Shown: positions 16,078 to 22,821 of the stretch, piece by piece
Numbering within the stretch: the first letter of the stretch is position 1
Layout: every line of letters begins with the position of its first letter
Source: a virus
DNA length: 30,919 nt
IMG/VR virus record: IMGVR_UViG_3300025769_000525
Span: 1-30,919 of that record
Strand: one strand, 5' to 3'
Translations under genes and position numbers: made by a program
Notes under the pieces: model-generated
What the model was told of the DNA's origin: nothing
The model's database searches: none
Seen by the model: the letters and a program-made list of their open reading frames with translations, nothing else

Positions 16078-18596
16078 TAACTAGTGTCTCCCCCACGATT
16101 GACAAAACGATTAAAGTTATTTTTCTTCACTTCGGCTGCAGAATTCTCAAAAACTTGTTGTGTCGCTTGTTCTACTGCTGCGACCCCATCTGACTTGATA
16201 GTTTCTGCAACACCGGATGCTAATTTTTCAACGTTGATATTCAAACCAAGATCCTTGACTCCTGCGGTGATCGCCGTTTGGACCGTGCTCGCTAAACTGG
16301 TTATCAGGCTGTTGGCTAATACTCCAGCATCAGGAATAGCGATGGTTGTCGCATTGTTCACAAAATTTTCGATTTGTCCTAGATTTGGAATATTATTTTC
16401 GTTCACATAGTTATCTAAAATTGATTGAATTTGTGTTGGTGTCATTTCTGTTGGAATTTGATTTCTTAGCTTTTCGACTTCGGCAGTCACTATATCAACA
16501 CTGGCCAAATTGCCAATTGCTCCGCCTACATAATCCTTCAAATCAACATACAAATTTTCTTGGTTAGTTATTGCGTCACCGATACTATTAACTCTGTTTA
16601 TGTAATTATCAATACTTCCGATTGTTGTTGTAAATCTCTCATCTATAGTTCCACTAAAATTGACAAATTGTTCGGTATAATTGCTGAAATCACCATACAA
16701 TTGATTATAGTCTTCTCTTATTCCATCCGCAAGTGTAAATTGAATTTCTCTTGGAGCAACTGCACGTCTAATAGTCGTTGGGGAATATGTAACTATATTT
16801 TGAGCATTTCTAGTAATTTGCTCTATGTCCAAAGTACCTAAATTAATTGGAGAAAAGTTTTCAATCCCCGCACCTAAAATATTTATTCCGGCTAAACTCT
16901 CAGCTACCAACGCCTGAATCTCTTCGTTTGAGGGAATATTTGCTAAGATCTCGGGATCAATTTCCGGAATTACCTCGGTTCTATCGTCTGGAGTATATGG
17001 GGGATCTTCTACTACTACCGAGTCCAACTCAGCGTCAGTATACGTAGACTGTGAACTATCTGCGGCGGGATTGGTTGGTCCTTCACCGTCTCTCGTTGGT
17101 TGATAAGGAGTGAATGTAGTTAATGGATTATCGCTTCCAACTTTTACCGCAGTGTCAATGTACAATTCTTCAGGTGTTGGGCGGTAATCCTCGCCCGCCA
17201 CTAATCCGATTTCACCTTTTAGGGATTCTCGAACAGATGCTCTAGCTAATTCTAAATGTTTTTTATAGGATGTTGTTGTAATAATATGCCTACACGCAGT
17301 AACAAAATATTTTCCGGAATACATATTATTTTCCGGAACTTCTGCAGTAGACAAATCTAATGAATGCGAAAAATCACTAGGCAAACTTAGATAGACAATA
17401 TCACCTGATCCTATGGAGTTTACACTACCCGGAACTCCTACATTGATTCTGATACCAGACATCAGCAATGCACCATTCATATCATTCTTCACCCAATCCG
17501 CTTTCATATGAACGGGATCATTGATCGCTGGGATGACTAAACGCTCACCAGGTAGACCTTGAATTCCACTATAATTACCAAATACACTTTTTTCTGCCAA
17601 TAATCCGTTAACATAGAAATCACTTTGACCTTGAGTGTAATCGAATAATGAAGATTTGTATGAACGTTTTGCGATGTTGACTGTAGAAACTTTACTTTTA
17701 TATAACCCCTTATTCATATTTGTAATATGATTAAAGTTATTTTGTAGTTCAACAAACTCAGTTTTCATGTATGTTTCAGCGCCTGCTGGAACGACGTAAT
17801 CGTATTGAGGTGAATAAGATATCCTATAGATACCTTCTTCAGTAAAGTTAGGTGATGAACTCGTCGAAAGGTCTCTAAGATTTTTTATTCCAGCAAACAC
17901 TTTCATACCCTTGTTACGAAATCCGTTCTGCGCCCGTTCGAAAAATAAATAGTAATCGCCTGTAGCACATGCACGTTTTGCTAAGTAATTGATTGCTTGG
18001 ATTGGATTATATCCCGGCGATACGAAAGTTTTATTGAACGTGAGAATACCACTGTCTTTTATATTCAAGTCTAAAGATGAGTCAAGACCCATGTCTTCAA
18101 CAAATAATTTGACCACTTTAGATATGTTTCGCTCTTGACCAAAAGATTTTGTGATTCTTCTTTTCTGAGATTCAATAGTACTTTTAGTTGTAAATTCTAA
18201 TTTGTACGTAATAGAGTTGTTGGCGTCAAATTTACCTTTGCTAATAGTATGAACAACTAAATCATTTCTGAATAAAACTACGTCTGTAGTTCCTGGCTTG
18301 AATAGCCGGAATCTAATAATTTCTCCACCGGTCAACTGAAACTTTTCTAAACCCCCCGACATATCTCTTATTTGACAAAATCCGGATATCGAAGGGTTGA
18401 AAATATCTTCGTATATTTCTATGACTTCCATAGAATCGATGATATTAATTTCGGTACCATCCCGAAGCGTTAGACCAAAAAAGTCTACACTGAATGTGTC
18501 TGCAACATATTCGTCTAATTGAAATTCTCTATCAGAAGATTGTTTAGCTAGATTGGGGAATCTAGCCGCAGGCTGATAATTGGGGGTTACTGCCAT
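16077..18596 (-). CDS. 27: gp27-like baseplate hub protein with long C-terminal extension
   Basis: This 839-residue protein lies directly before the gp5-like spike, where a hub trimer is expected. The first half, about residues 20-470, looks like the gp27/gpD hub fold: NIIDSMEVIEIYEDIFNPSI, then FCQIRDMSGGLEKFQLTGGE, a cysteine-containing YLAKRACATGDYYLFFE segment and a closing domain. T4 gp27 is only 391 residues. The extra part begins with a Pro/Glu/Thr-rich linker (about 480-560) and continues with mostly helical sequence (about 570-839), with repeated Asn/Thr-rich segments and an amphipathic end. The extension may reach into the spike or act as an assembly scaffold. The family assignment rests on position and fold-like pattern, so it is less certain than for gp5 or gp53. 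Confidence 0.65.
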   Translation of the reverse strand: MAVTPNYQPAARFPNLAKQSSDREFQLDEYVADTFSVDFFGLTLRDGTEINIIDSMEVIEIYEDIFNPSISGFCQIRDMSGGLEKFQLTGGEIIRFRLFKPGTTDVVLFRNDLVVHTISKGKFDANNSITYKLEFTTKSTIESQKRRITKSFGQERNISKVVKLFVEDMGLDSSLDLNIKDSGILTFNKTFVSPGYNPIQAINYLAKRACATGDYYLFFERAQNGFRNKGMKVFAGIKNLRDLSTSSSPNFTEEGIYRISYSPQYDYVVPAGAETYMKTEFVELQNNFNHITNMNKGLYKSKVSTVNIAKRSYKSSLFDYTQGQSDFYVNGLLAEKSVFGNYSGIQGLPGERLVIPAINDPVHMKADWVKNDMNGALLMSGIRINVGVPGSVNSIGSGDIVYLSLPSDFSHSLDLSTAEVPENNMYSGKYFVTACRHIITTTSYKKHLELARASVRESLKGEIGLVAGEDYRPTPEELYIDTAVKVGSDNPLTTFTPYQPTRDGEGPTNPAADSSQSTYTDAELDSVVVEDPPYTPDDRTEVIPEIDPEILANIPSNEEIQALVAESLAGINILGAGIENFSPINLGTLDIEQITRNAQNIVTYSPTTIRRAVAPREIQFTLADGIREDYNQLYGDFSNYTEQFVNFSGTIDERFTTTIGSIDNYINRVNSIGDAITNQENLYVDLKDYVGGAIGNLASVDIVTAEVEKLRNQIPTEMTPTQIQSILDNYVNENNIPNLGQIENFVNNATTIAIPDAGVLANSLITSLASTVQTAITAGVKDLGLNINVEKLASGVAETIKSDGVAAVEQATQQVFENSAAEVKKNNFNRFVNRGGDTS

Positions 18597-18598
18597 TA

Positions 18599-19123
18599 TT
18601 AATTGCTCGTAGAGTTCAAAATTTCTTGTATAGCGGTTTCCATTCTAGGAATAATAGAAGGTAGCAGAACTCGTATTTCTTTTTTCTTATTATTTAATTC
18701 TTCTTCATATGCATAGTTTGACAATGCGTATTTTTTATTATCATCTATTGTTTGCCAATAATCCAAACTCATTTGCACACCATCACCATCAAACCAATAG
18801 GATGAACTTGCTTTCGCCCCTATAACAGATCCATATTTAGTTTCAATATACTTGATAAATTGTTTATCGGATCTAGGCCACTCTTCAAATATATTATGTA
18901 TTCCGTTTATTAGCAGTATAGTATAAGCATATGTAGGCTTACTGTACAGCTTATACGAAATATGTTCCGGAAGTTCACCGTCTTGAATGAAATATGATCT
19001 AGCACTAAGCAAGCTAGTTCTTTTTACATATTCGGTAACCTTGATTCTCTTTGTAATGTCGATAGCTGTTAGAGTATCATAATCATCGACATTATATTCG
19101 AATTTAGGATAAAATCTAAACAC
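18599..19123 (-). CDS. 53: Baseplate wedge protein gp53
   Basis: This 174-residue protein matches T4 gp53 (196 residues), which joins wedges around the hub. Diagnostic parts are FRFYPKFEYNVDDYDTLTAI, DITKRIKV, then PEHISYKLYSKPTYAYTILL and NGIHNIFEEWPRSDKQFIKY. The start is GTG, overlapping the TAG stop of gp48 (TAGTG). A GGAGG ribosome site eight bases upstream supports GTG over later codons. The gene is followed two nt later by the hub gene. Confidence 0.85.
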   Translation of the reverse strand: MFRFYPKFEYNVDDYDTLTAIDITKRIKVTEYVKRTSLLSARSYFIQDGELPEHISYKLYSKPTYAYTILLINGIHNIFEEWPRSDKQFIKYIETKYGSVIGAKASSSYWFDGDGVQMSLDYWQTIDDNKKYALSNYAYEEELNNKKKEIRVLLPSIIPRMETAIQEILNSTSN

Positions 19124-20094
19124 TATGCAAGCCTCCGATTTTCGTGTCTAGCCGCATCCTGTTCGTCACCCAATACTCTCGGATTGATTTCAATCAAACT
19201 TAAATTCAGCGTAGTTTCTGTTGGATAACCATCTTCATGAAAAGTCATCTTTTGTCCACCATAGTCTGATGAAACACCTTCAATTACACAAGGCTTGCTC
19301 CTATAGAGAAAATCTACACCGCCTTCGGGTGGATAGAATATCAAATCAAACTGTACTAAATGCGGATACCCGAATAAGAAAGTTGCACCGTCACCTAATA
19401 GCGCATCGTTAGTGTCCGGAACTGATGGTGCTGCAGCTAAACGAAATGCACTTACAATATTTTTTATATGCTTTGCTTCACTAGAACTTCTAGGTCGCAT
19501 CATAAAAGGTAATCCATATCGTCTAAATCCTGGCCCTTTATATAACATTTGCGACATAGGATTGAGCGCTTGTCTTCTAGAAAATTCATATTGACTAATA
19601 TTGCTTAATCCAGCAGAGCCAACAAATCCTAATGCGCTATTTAATCCGGCCTCAAGAGAATATTGTAATGCTTGAGCTGCGGTCATTGCGAAATTTTCCG
19701 CATCAAAACCATCCCCACCTGCAGCTCTAGCTTGGCTATACGCTCCACTGGAGACTGTATTGTATACATTTTCATTGCCACTTCCCGCACCGAAGATGGC
19801 ATCACCTTTCATATATTCTGCTACCTGATTGATATTAAATTGTGGGGGTAGTTTTATTTTTACATTAGGTGCTTCTGTTATTTTCCCACCGAATGCATCT
19901 AAAAATTTAAATCGTGCAAACGCTACGTTGAAATCGTCATTGCTGAGTGGATACTGCAATTCATCTTTTAAGGTTAATGCTCTGTATCGTTGGATGTTTT
20001 GCATGGACCCGCCTTGAGATACAGGCCATCCAGAGTTATTAGGGAATGCTGCTTCTTCCCCATCTGCGGTTATTGCAAACACAGTACGTGCCAT
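19123..20094 (-). CDS. 48: Baseplate tail-tube cap protein gp48
   Basis: This 323-residue protein matches T4 gp48 (364 residues), which caps the hub and, with gp54, starts the tail tube. The C-terminal half carries the recognisable parts: MMRPRSSSEAKHIKNIVSAF (T4 has TPRSTEDLMAIINIYQYF), then YRSKPCVIEGVSSDYGGQKM and PTETTLNLSLIEINPRV (T4 PSTFTLEITMREI). The N-terminal part has an Ala/Gly-rich middle (about residues 105-160) like the T4 linker. It is the first gene of the minus-strand operon, with AGGA seven bases before ATG and a late promoter at 20127-20134. Confidence 0.8.
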   Translation of the reverse strand: MARTVFAITADGEEAAFPNNSGWPVSQGGSMQNIQRYRALTLKDELQYPLSNDDFNVAFARFKFLDAFGGKITEAPNVKIKLPPQFNINQVAEYMKGDAIFGAGSGNENVYNTVSSGAYSQARAAGGDGFDAENFAMTAAQALQYSLEAGLNSALGFVGSAGLSNISQYEFSRRQALNPMSQMLYKGPGFRRYGLPFMMRPRSSSEAKHIKNIVSAFRLAAAPSVPDTNDALLGDGATFLFGYPHLVQFDLIFYPPEGGVDFLYRSKPCVIEGVSSDYGGQKMTFHEDGYPTETTLNLSLIEINPRVLGDEQDAARHENRRLA

Positions 20095-20102
20095 TTTGCA
20101 GT

Positions 20103-20110
20103 CCTAAATA
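20103..20110 (+). promoter_or_regulatory. Possible weak late promoter for gp4
   Basis: CCTAAATA on the plus strand matches TATAAATA at six of eight positions and lies 32 nt before the gp4 ATG. The divergent 48-nt gap must hold some plus-strand signal unless the operon starts elsewhere. The match is poor, so this is tentative. Confidence 0.2.
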
Positions 20111-20126
20111 AGAGTTATCGATCAAT

Positions 20127-20134
20127 TATTTATA
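20127..20134 (-). promoter_or_regulatory. T4-type late promoter upstream of gp48
   Basis: This is an exact TATAAATA on the minus strand in the divergent gap between gp48 and gp4. A start near 20121 gives a leader of about 27 nt that contains the AGGA ribosome site of gp48. It would drive the whole baseplate operon. Confidence 0.75.
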
Positions 20135-20142
20135 ATAAAAAT

Positions 20143-20583
20143 ATGACATACCGTGGGTACAAAGGTAAATATACTCCCAAAAATTATCTTAAATATGAAG
20201 GAGATCCCACAAATATAATTTATCGAAGTTTATTAGAACGAAAATTTATGCAATGGTGCGATAGAAATAATCAAATAATAAAATGGTCAAGTGAGGAAGT
20301 TGTCATACCATATAAATCTCCTGTGGATAATCGCCATCACCGATACTTTGTAGATTTCAAGATCAAGTACAGAGATAAGTCTGGAAAGACTCGTGTGATA
20401 CTAATTGAAGTGAAACCTTATCAAAAAACTATGCCTCCAGAAAAGAAAACTAAGAAAACGAAGCGATACATTCAAGAAGTTATGGAATGGGGTGTCAATG
20501 ATGCTAAATGGAAAGCGGCCATTGATTATTGTAAGGATAGAAATTGGGAATTTAAGATTTTAACTGAGAAAGATTTGTCATAA
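20143..20583 (+). CDS. 4: Head completion nuclease-like protein gp4
   Basis: This 146-residue protein matches T4 gp4 (also called gp50), needed to finish filled heads before tail joining. Clear family segments are RGYKGKYTPKNYLKYEGDPT, then IYRSLLERKFMQWCDRN and IIKWSSEEVVIPYKSPVD. A TnsA-like nuclease core is visible: E32, D71 in YFVDF, and E89-V-K91 in LIEVKPY. The frame is open upstream to 19990, but that part overlaps gp48 antisense. The ATG at 20143 gives the family N-terminus (MTYRGYKGKY). No Shine-Dalgarno site precedes it. It is the first gene of the plus-strand operon. Confidence 0.88.
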   Translation: MTYRGYKGKYTPKNYLKYEGDPTNIIYRSLLERKFMQWCDRNNQIIKWSSEEVVIPYKSPVDNRHHRYFVDFKIKYRDKSGKTRVILIEVKPYQKTMPPEKKTKKTKRYIQEVMEWGVNDAKWKAAIDYCKDRNWEFKILTEKDLS

Positions 20584-20587
20584 CCGT

Positions 20588-20595
20588 TATAAATA
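20588..20595 (+). promoter_or_regulatory. T4-type late promoter at the 20601 gene start
   Basis: An exact TATAAATA lies in the 17-nt gap after gp4. With the usual spacing the transcript would begin at about 20600-20602, at or next to the ATG (20601). The gene has no Shine-Dalgarno sequence, so this may produce a leaderless mRNA, or supply transcript for downstream genes only. Confidence 0.6.
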
Positions 20596-20600
20596 GATAT

Positions 20601-21203
20601 ATGCTAATTTTCAAAGAACTCATTTACAACGGCGTCCGATCAGGTCAAGTTCCTGCGAGGACTAAAGCCGCTCGCACATGGTATCGTGACGCTGCGGCTC
20701 AAGCGGCGGGTAATTATAGACCTAGCAACGTTGTCAAACAGTTTTCTGAAAAGAGGAGGGTTGGGAGACCTGAGCCTGGATATATGTACGCTTTTAAGTA
20801 TGATCCAAAGTTCAAGAAAACTTTGCCATACTATGATGTGTTTCCTTTAATTTTTCCTATTGATTTTTATGGTGACGGATTTCTGGGAATCAATTTTCAT
20901 TATCTGCCTCTTCCACTTAGAGCAAAGTTGATGGATGCTTTGTATTCTTTAGCGTCGGATAAAAGATATGATGAAGAAACAAAAATGATTGCTACTTATC
21001 AAACACTGAATAAAGCATCTAAATATGGTGCGTTTAAGCCAACGGTGAAACGATATCTTTACGAAAATGTCAAGACGCCGTTCTTAGAAATTACTGCTAC
21101 GGAATGGGATATTGCACTGTTTCTTCCGATGGAAAGTTTCAAAAAAGCATCGACGGATGAAGTTTGGAAAGACAGTAGATCTATTATTAAAGGAAAAAGA
21201 TAA
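20601..21203 (+). CDS. Conserved T4-like phage protein, possibly DNA end protector gp2
   Basis: This 200-residue protein begins MLIFKELIYNGVRSGQVPAR and contains YMYAFKYDPKFKKTLPYYDV, GDGFLGINFHYLPLPLRAKL and EWDIALFLPMESFKKAS. I recognise the pattern as a conserved late protein of marine T4-like phages. It is sometimes annotated as DNA end protector (T4 gp2, 274 residues), which protects packaged DNA ends from host RecBCD. In T4, gene 2 is next to gene 4, and here gp4 is directly upstream, which fits, but the match to gp2 is from memory and weak. It is soluble, with a basic N-terminus and no signal peptide. An exact late promoter sits immediately before its ATG. Confidence 0.45.
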   Translation: MLIFKELIYNGVRSGQVPARTKAARTWYRDAAAQAAGNYRPSNVVKQFSEKRRVGRPEPGYMYAFKYDPKFKKTLPYYDVFPLIFPIDFYGDGFLGINFHYLPLPLRAKLMDALYSLASDKRYDEETKMIATYQTLNKASKYGAFKPTVKRYLYENVKTPFLEITATEWDIALFLPMESFKKASTDEVWKDSRSIIKGKR

Positions 21204-21857
21204 ATGGCAGTTTTTAATACATCAGCTTTTGTTAATTCAGTCCAAGTAGTAAGGCCGAATTTATTTATGTCATATCTAGTAGTTCCTGCTGCATTAAAAA
21301 CGGCTATGAACTATGGTGATCCCGATGTAATAGGAAGTTTATCAAATAGCGCTTGGTCATTAGGTGTAGACTTTAATGGAAATACTGCAGGAGCTTTTCC
21401 TTTTAGATGTGAAGCTACCGAATTGCCAGGAAAAACTGTCAACGGAATTGATATTGATGAATCGGGGCCTACATTTAAAGTGTCAACTGACGTGGTTTAC
21501 AACGATATTAATTTATCAATCATCGCCAGCAAAGATATGCAAGAAAGAAGGATATTTGAAGCTTGGATAGAATATATGGTTGGTAATCGAAATGGCCTCG
21601 GCAACGGCATATCCGGTCGAGGTGGACTTGTCCGGTACTATAATGATTATATCGGTACATTAGAGTTATATCAGATTGATGAACAAGGAAATCGCCTTGC
21701 GGGATATACGTTACACAACACTTATCCGATTGCCCTTGGGTCAATGAGTGCTAACTGGGAAGAGCGTGATACATATCAAAGATTTTCCGTTACGATGTCA
21801 TATAGATATCATACGGTATATTTTCCGGAAAACCCTTTACAGCTTGAACCTTTCTAA
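21204..21857 (+). CDS. Tail-tube family protein (gp54/gp19-like)
   Basis: This 217-residue protein shows the tube fold pattern shared by T4 gp19 (tube, 163 residues), gp54 and gp48. It has VVRPNLFMSYLVVP (gp19: ARPNLFQVEI), then FPFRCEATELPGKTVNGIDI (gp19: FTFQCKATALPAGIVEKI). It ends with YPIALGSMSANWEERDTYQR, FSVTMSYRYH (gp19: WPTNVGELQLDWDSNNEIQT). Context next to gp26, gp51 and the tape measure gene favours gp54, the tail-tube initiator that sits on gp48, over the main tube protein. Its length lies between the two. The ATG follows the previous stop directly (TAAATG), with AAAGGA upstream. Confidence 0.55.
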   Translation: MAVFNTSAFVNSVQVVRPNLFMSYLVVPAALKTAMNYGDPDVIGSLSNSAWSLGVDFNGNTAGAFPFRCEATELPGKTVNGIDIDESGPTFKVSTDVVYNDINLSIIASKDMQERRIFEAWIEYMVGNRNGLGNGISGRGGLVRYYNDYIGTLELYQIDEQGNRLAGYTLHNTYPIALGSMSANWEERDTYQRFSVTMSYRYHTVYFPENPLQLEPF

Positions 21858-21889
21858 ACTAGTTATGAAATATATTATAGGAGTATAAT

Positions 21890-22612
21890 ATGGCTTTACC
21901 TAAAATTAAATCCCCCACTTTTGAATTGAACGTCCCATCATCAGGAGAAATTGTCGTTTATCGACCTTTTTTAGTGAAAGAACAAAAAATTCTTTTGATG
22001 GCACTAGAAAGCGAAGATCAATCTGAAATGATGCGGGCAATCAAACAAATCATTATCAATTGTTGTCAGACAGAATTGGACGTTGATAATCTGCCTATGT
22101 TTGACTTAGAGTATATCTTCATGAAACTTCGTGCAAGATCCGTTGGGGAAGAAATTGAGTTAAAACTCAGTCACACTGAAGGTGAATGTGAATACAAACA
22201 TCCACACACTATCAATCTTTTGGATATTGAAATTCATCGAGAGGAGGGTCACGATCCCAAAATTATCTTAGATGAAAAAGAAGGTATTGGTATTATTCTC
22301 AAATACCCCACGCTTGGGCTCGCAGATAAAATCAATGAAGCGGCAGAAAAATCTCAGATCGAAGTTATTACCGATATGGTAGTATCTTGTGTTGATGTTA
22401 TTTTCGATGCAGAAGAAGTCTATCCTGCATCAGAATCGACTGAAGAAGAAATTTCGTCGTTCCTGAATGATTTGTCACAAGAACAGTTCGAGAAAGTTAC
22501 TAACTTTTTTAGTACTACGCCTAAGCTGAAAGTTAGTGTTGATTGGACTTGCCCAGAATGCGGTAAAGAAGAGACTGCAGAACTGGAGGGTATGGCAAAT
22601 TTTTTCGGGTAG
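21890..22612 (+). CDS. 26: Baseplate hub/tail assembly protein gp26
   Basis: This 240-residue protein belongs to the T4 gp26 family (T4 gp26 is 208 residues). Signature segments are MALPKIKSPTFELNVPSSGE, then YRPFLVKEQKILLMALESED, and YIFMKLRARSVGEEIELKL. A single CxxC near the end (C221-P-E-C224, TCPECGKEETAELEGMANFF) is typical of the family and may be half of a zinc site. GGAG stands six bases before ATG. In T4, gp26 is needed to build the hub. Its position before gp51 and the tape measure, plus the slippery site in its last codons, suggests a role like the gpG tail-assembly chaperone. Confidence 0.85.
   Translation: MALPKIKSPTFELNVPSSGEIVVYRPFLVKEQKILLMALESEDQSEMMRAIKQIIINCCQTELDVDNLPMFDLEYIFMKLRARSVGEEIELKLSHTEGECEYKHPHTINLLDIEIHREEGHDPKIILDEKEGIGIILKYPTLGLADKINEAAEKSQIEVITDMVVSCVDVIFDAEEVYPASESTEEEISSFLNDLSQEQFEKVTNFFSTTPKLKVSVDWTCPECGKEETAELEGMANFFG
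22585..22606 (+). other. Candidate -1 programmed frameshift site, gp26 into gp51
   Basis: In the gp26 frame the last codons are aat ttt ttc ggg tag. The heptamer T TTT TTC (22600-22606) fits the X XXY YYZ slippery rule. Nine nt before it is GGAGGG (22585-22590), placed like the internal Shine-Dalgarno that stimulates -1 shifting in E. coli dnaX. After the shift the reading is cgg gta gtg ctt, which continues into the gp51 frame with no stop. The fusion would replace the final G of gp26 with RVV and then gp51. Only a weak four-pair hairpin (TTTC/GAAA, 22616-22627) follows. Confidence 0.65.
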
Positions 22613-22812
22613 TGCTTTCTCATGAAAACTTGGTTAATTACTATAAAGTTAATTTTTCAATGATGCAACATCATAAATATAGTTTAACAGAACTAGAAGA
22701 AATGATGCCTTTTGAGAGAGAAATATACGTGACGTTATTGATTGATCATGTGAAGAAGGAGAATGAGAAAGCGAAAGAACAAGAGGCTAAGATGAAATCA
22801 AGAAGAAGATAA
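22612..22812 (+). CDS. 51: Baseplate hub assembly protein gp51-like
   Basis: This short protein (66 residues from GTG) matches the gp51 type of marine T4-like phages, with NYYKVNFSMMQHHKYSLTEL followed by EEMMPFEREIYVTLLIDHVK. T4 gp51 is described as a catalyst of hub assembly and is not in the finished virion. The GTG overlaps the TAG stop of gp26 (TAGTG). The nearest GGAGG is about 21 nt upstream, too far for ordinary initiation. Translation therefore probably depends on reinitiation at the overlap or on the -1 frameshift that would make a gp26-gp51 fusion. It ends nine nt before the tape measure gene, the usual place for a chaperone of that protein. Confidence 0.75.
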   Translation: MLSHENLVNYYKVNFSMMQHHKYSLTELEEMMPFEREIYVTLLIDHVKKENEKAKEQEAKMKSRRR

Positions 22813-22821
22813 GAAAAATAA

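Noticed and set aside
19990-20142. Upstream open extension of the gp4 frame
   Set aside because: It runs antisense through the start of gp48, and family homologues begin at MTYRGYKGKY; the ATG at 20143 is the right start.
22672-22679. CATAAATA inside gp51 as a late promoter for the tape measure gene
   Set aside because: It has one mismatch and lies within coding sequence in an AT-rich genome; there is no extra support.
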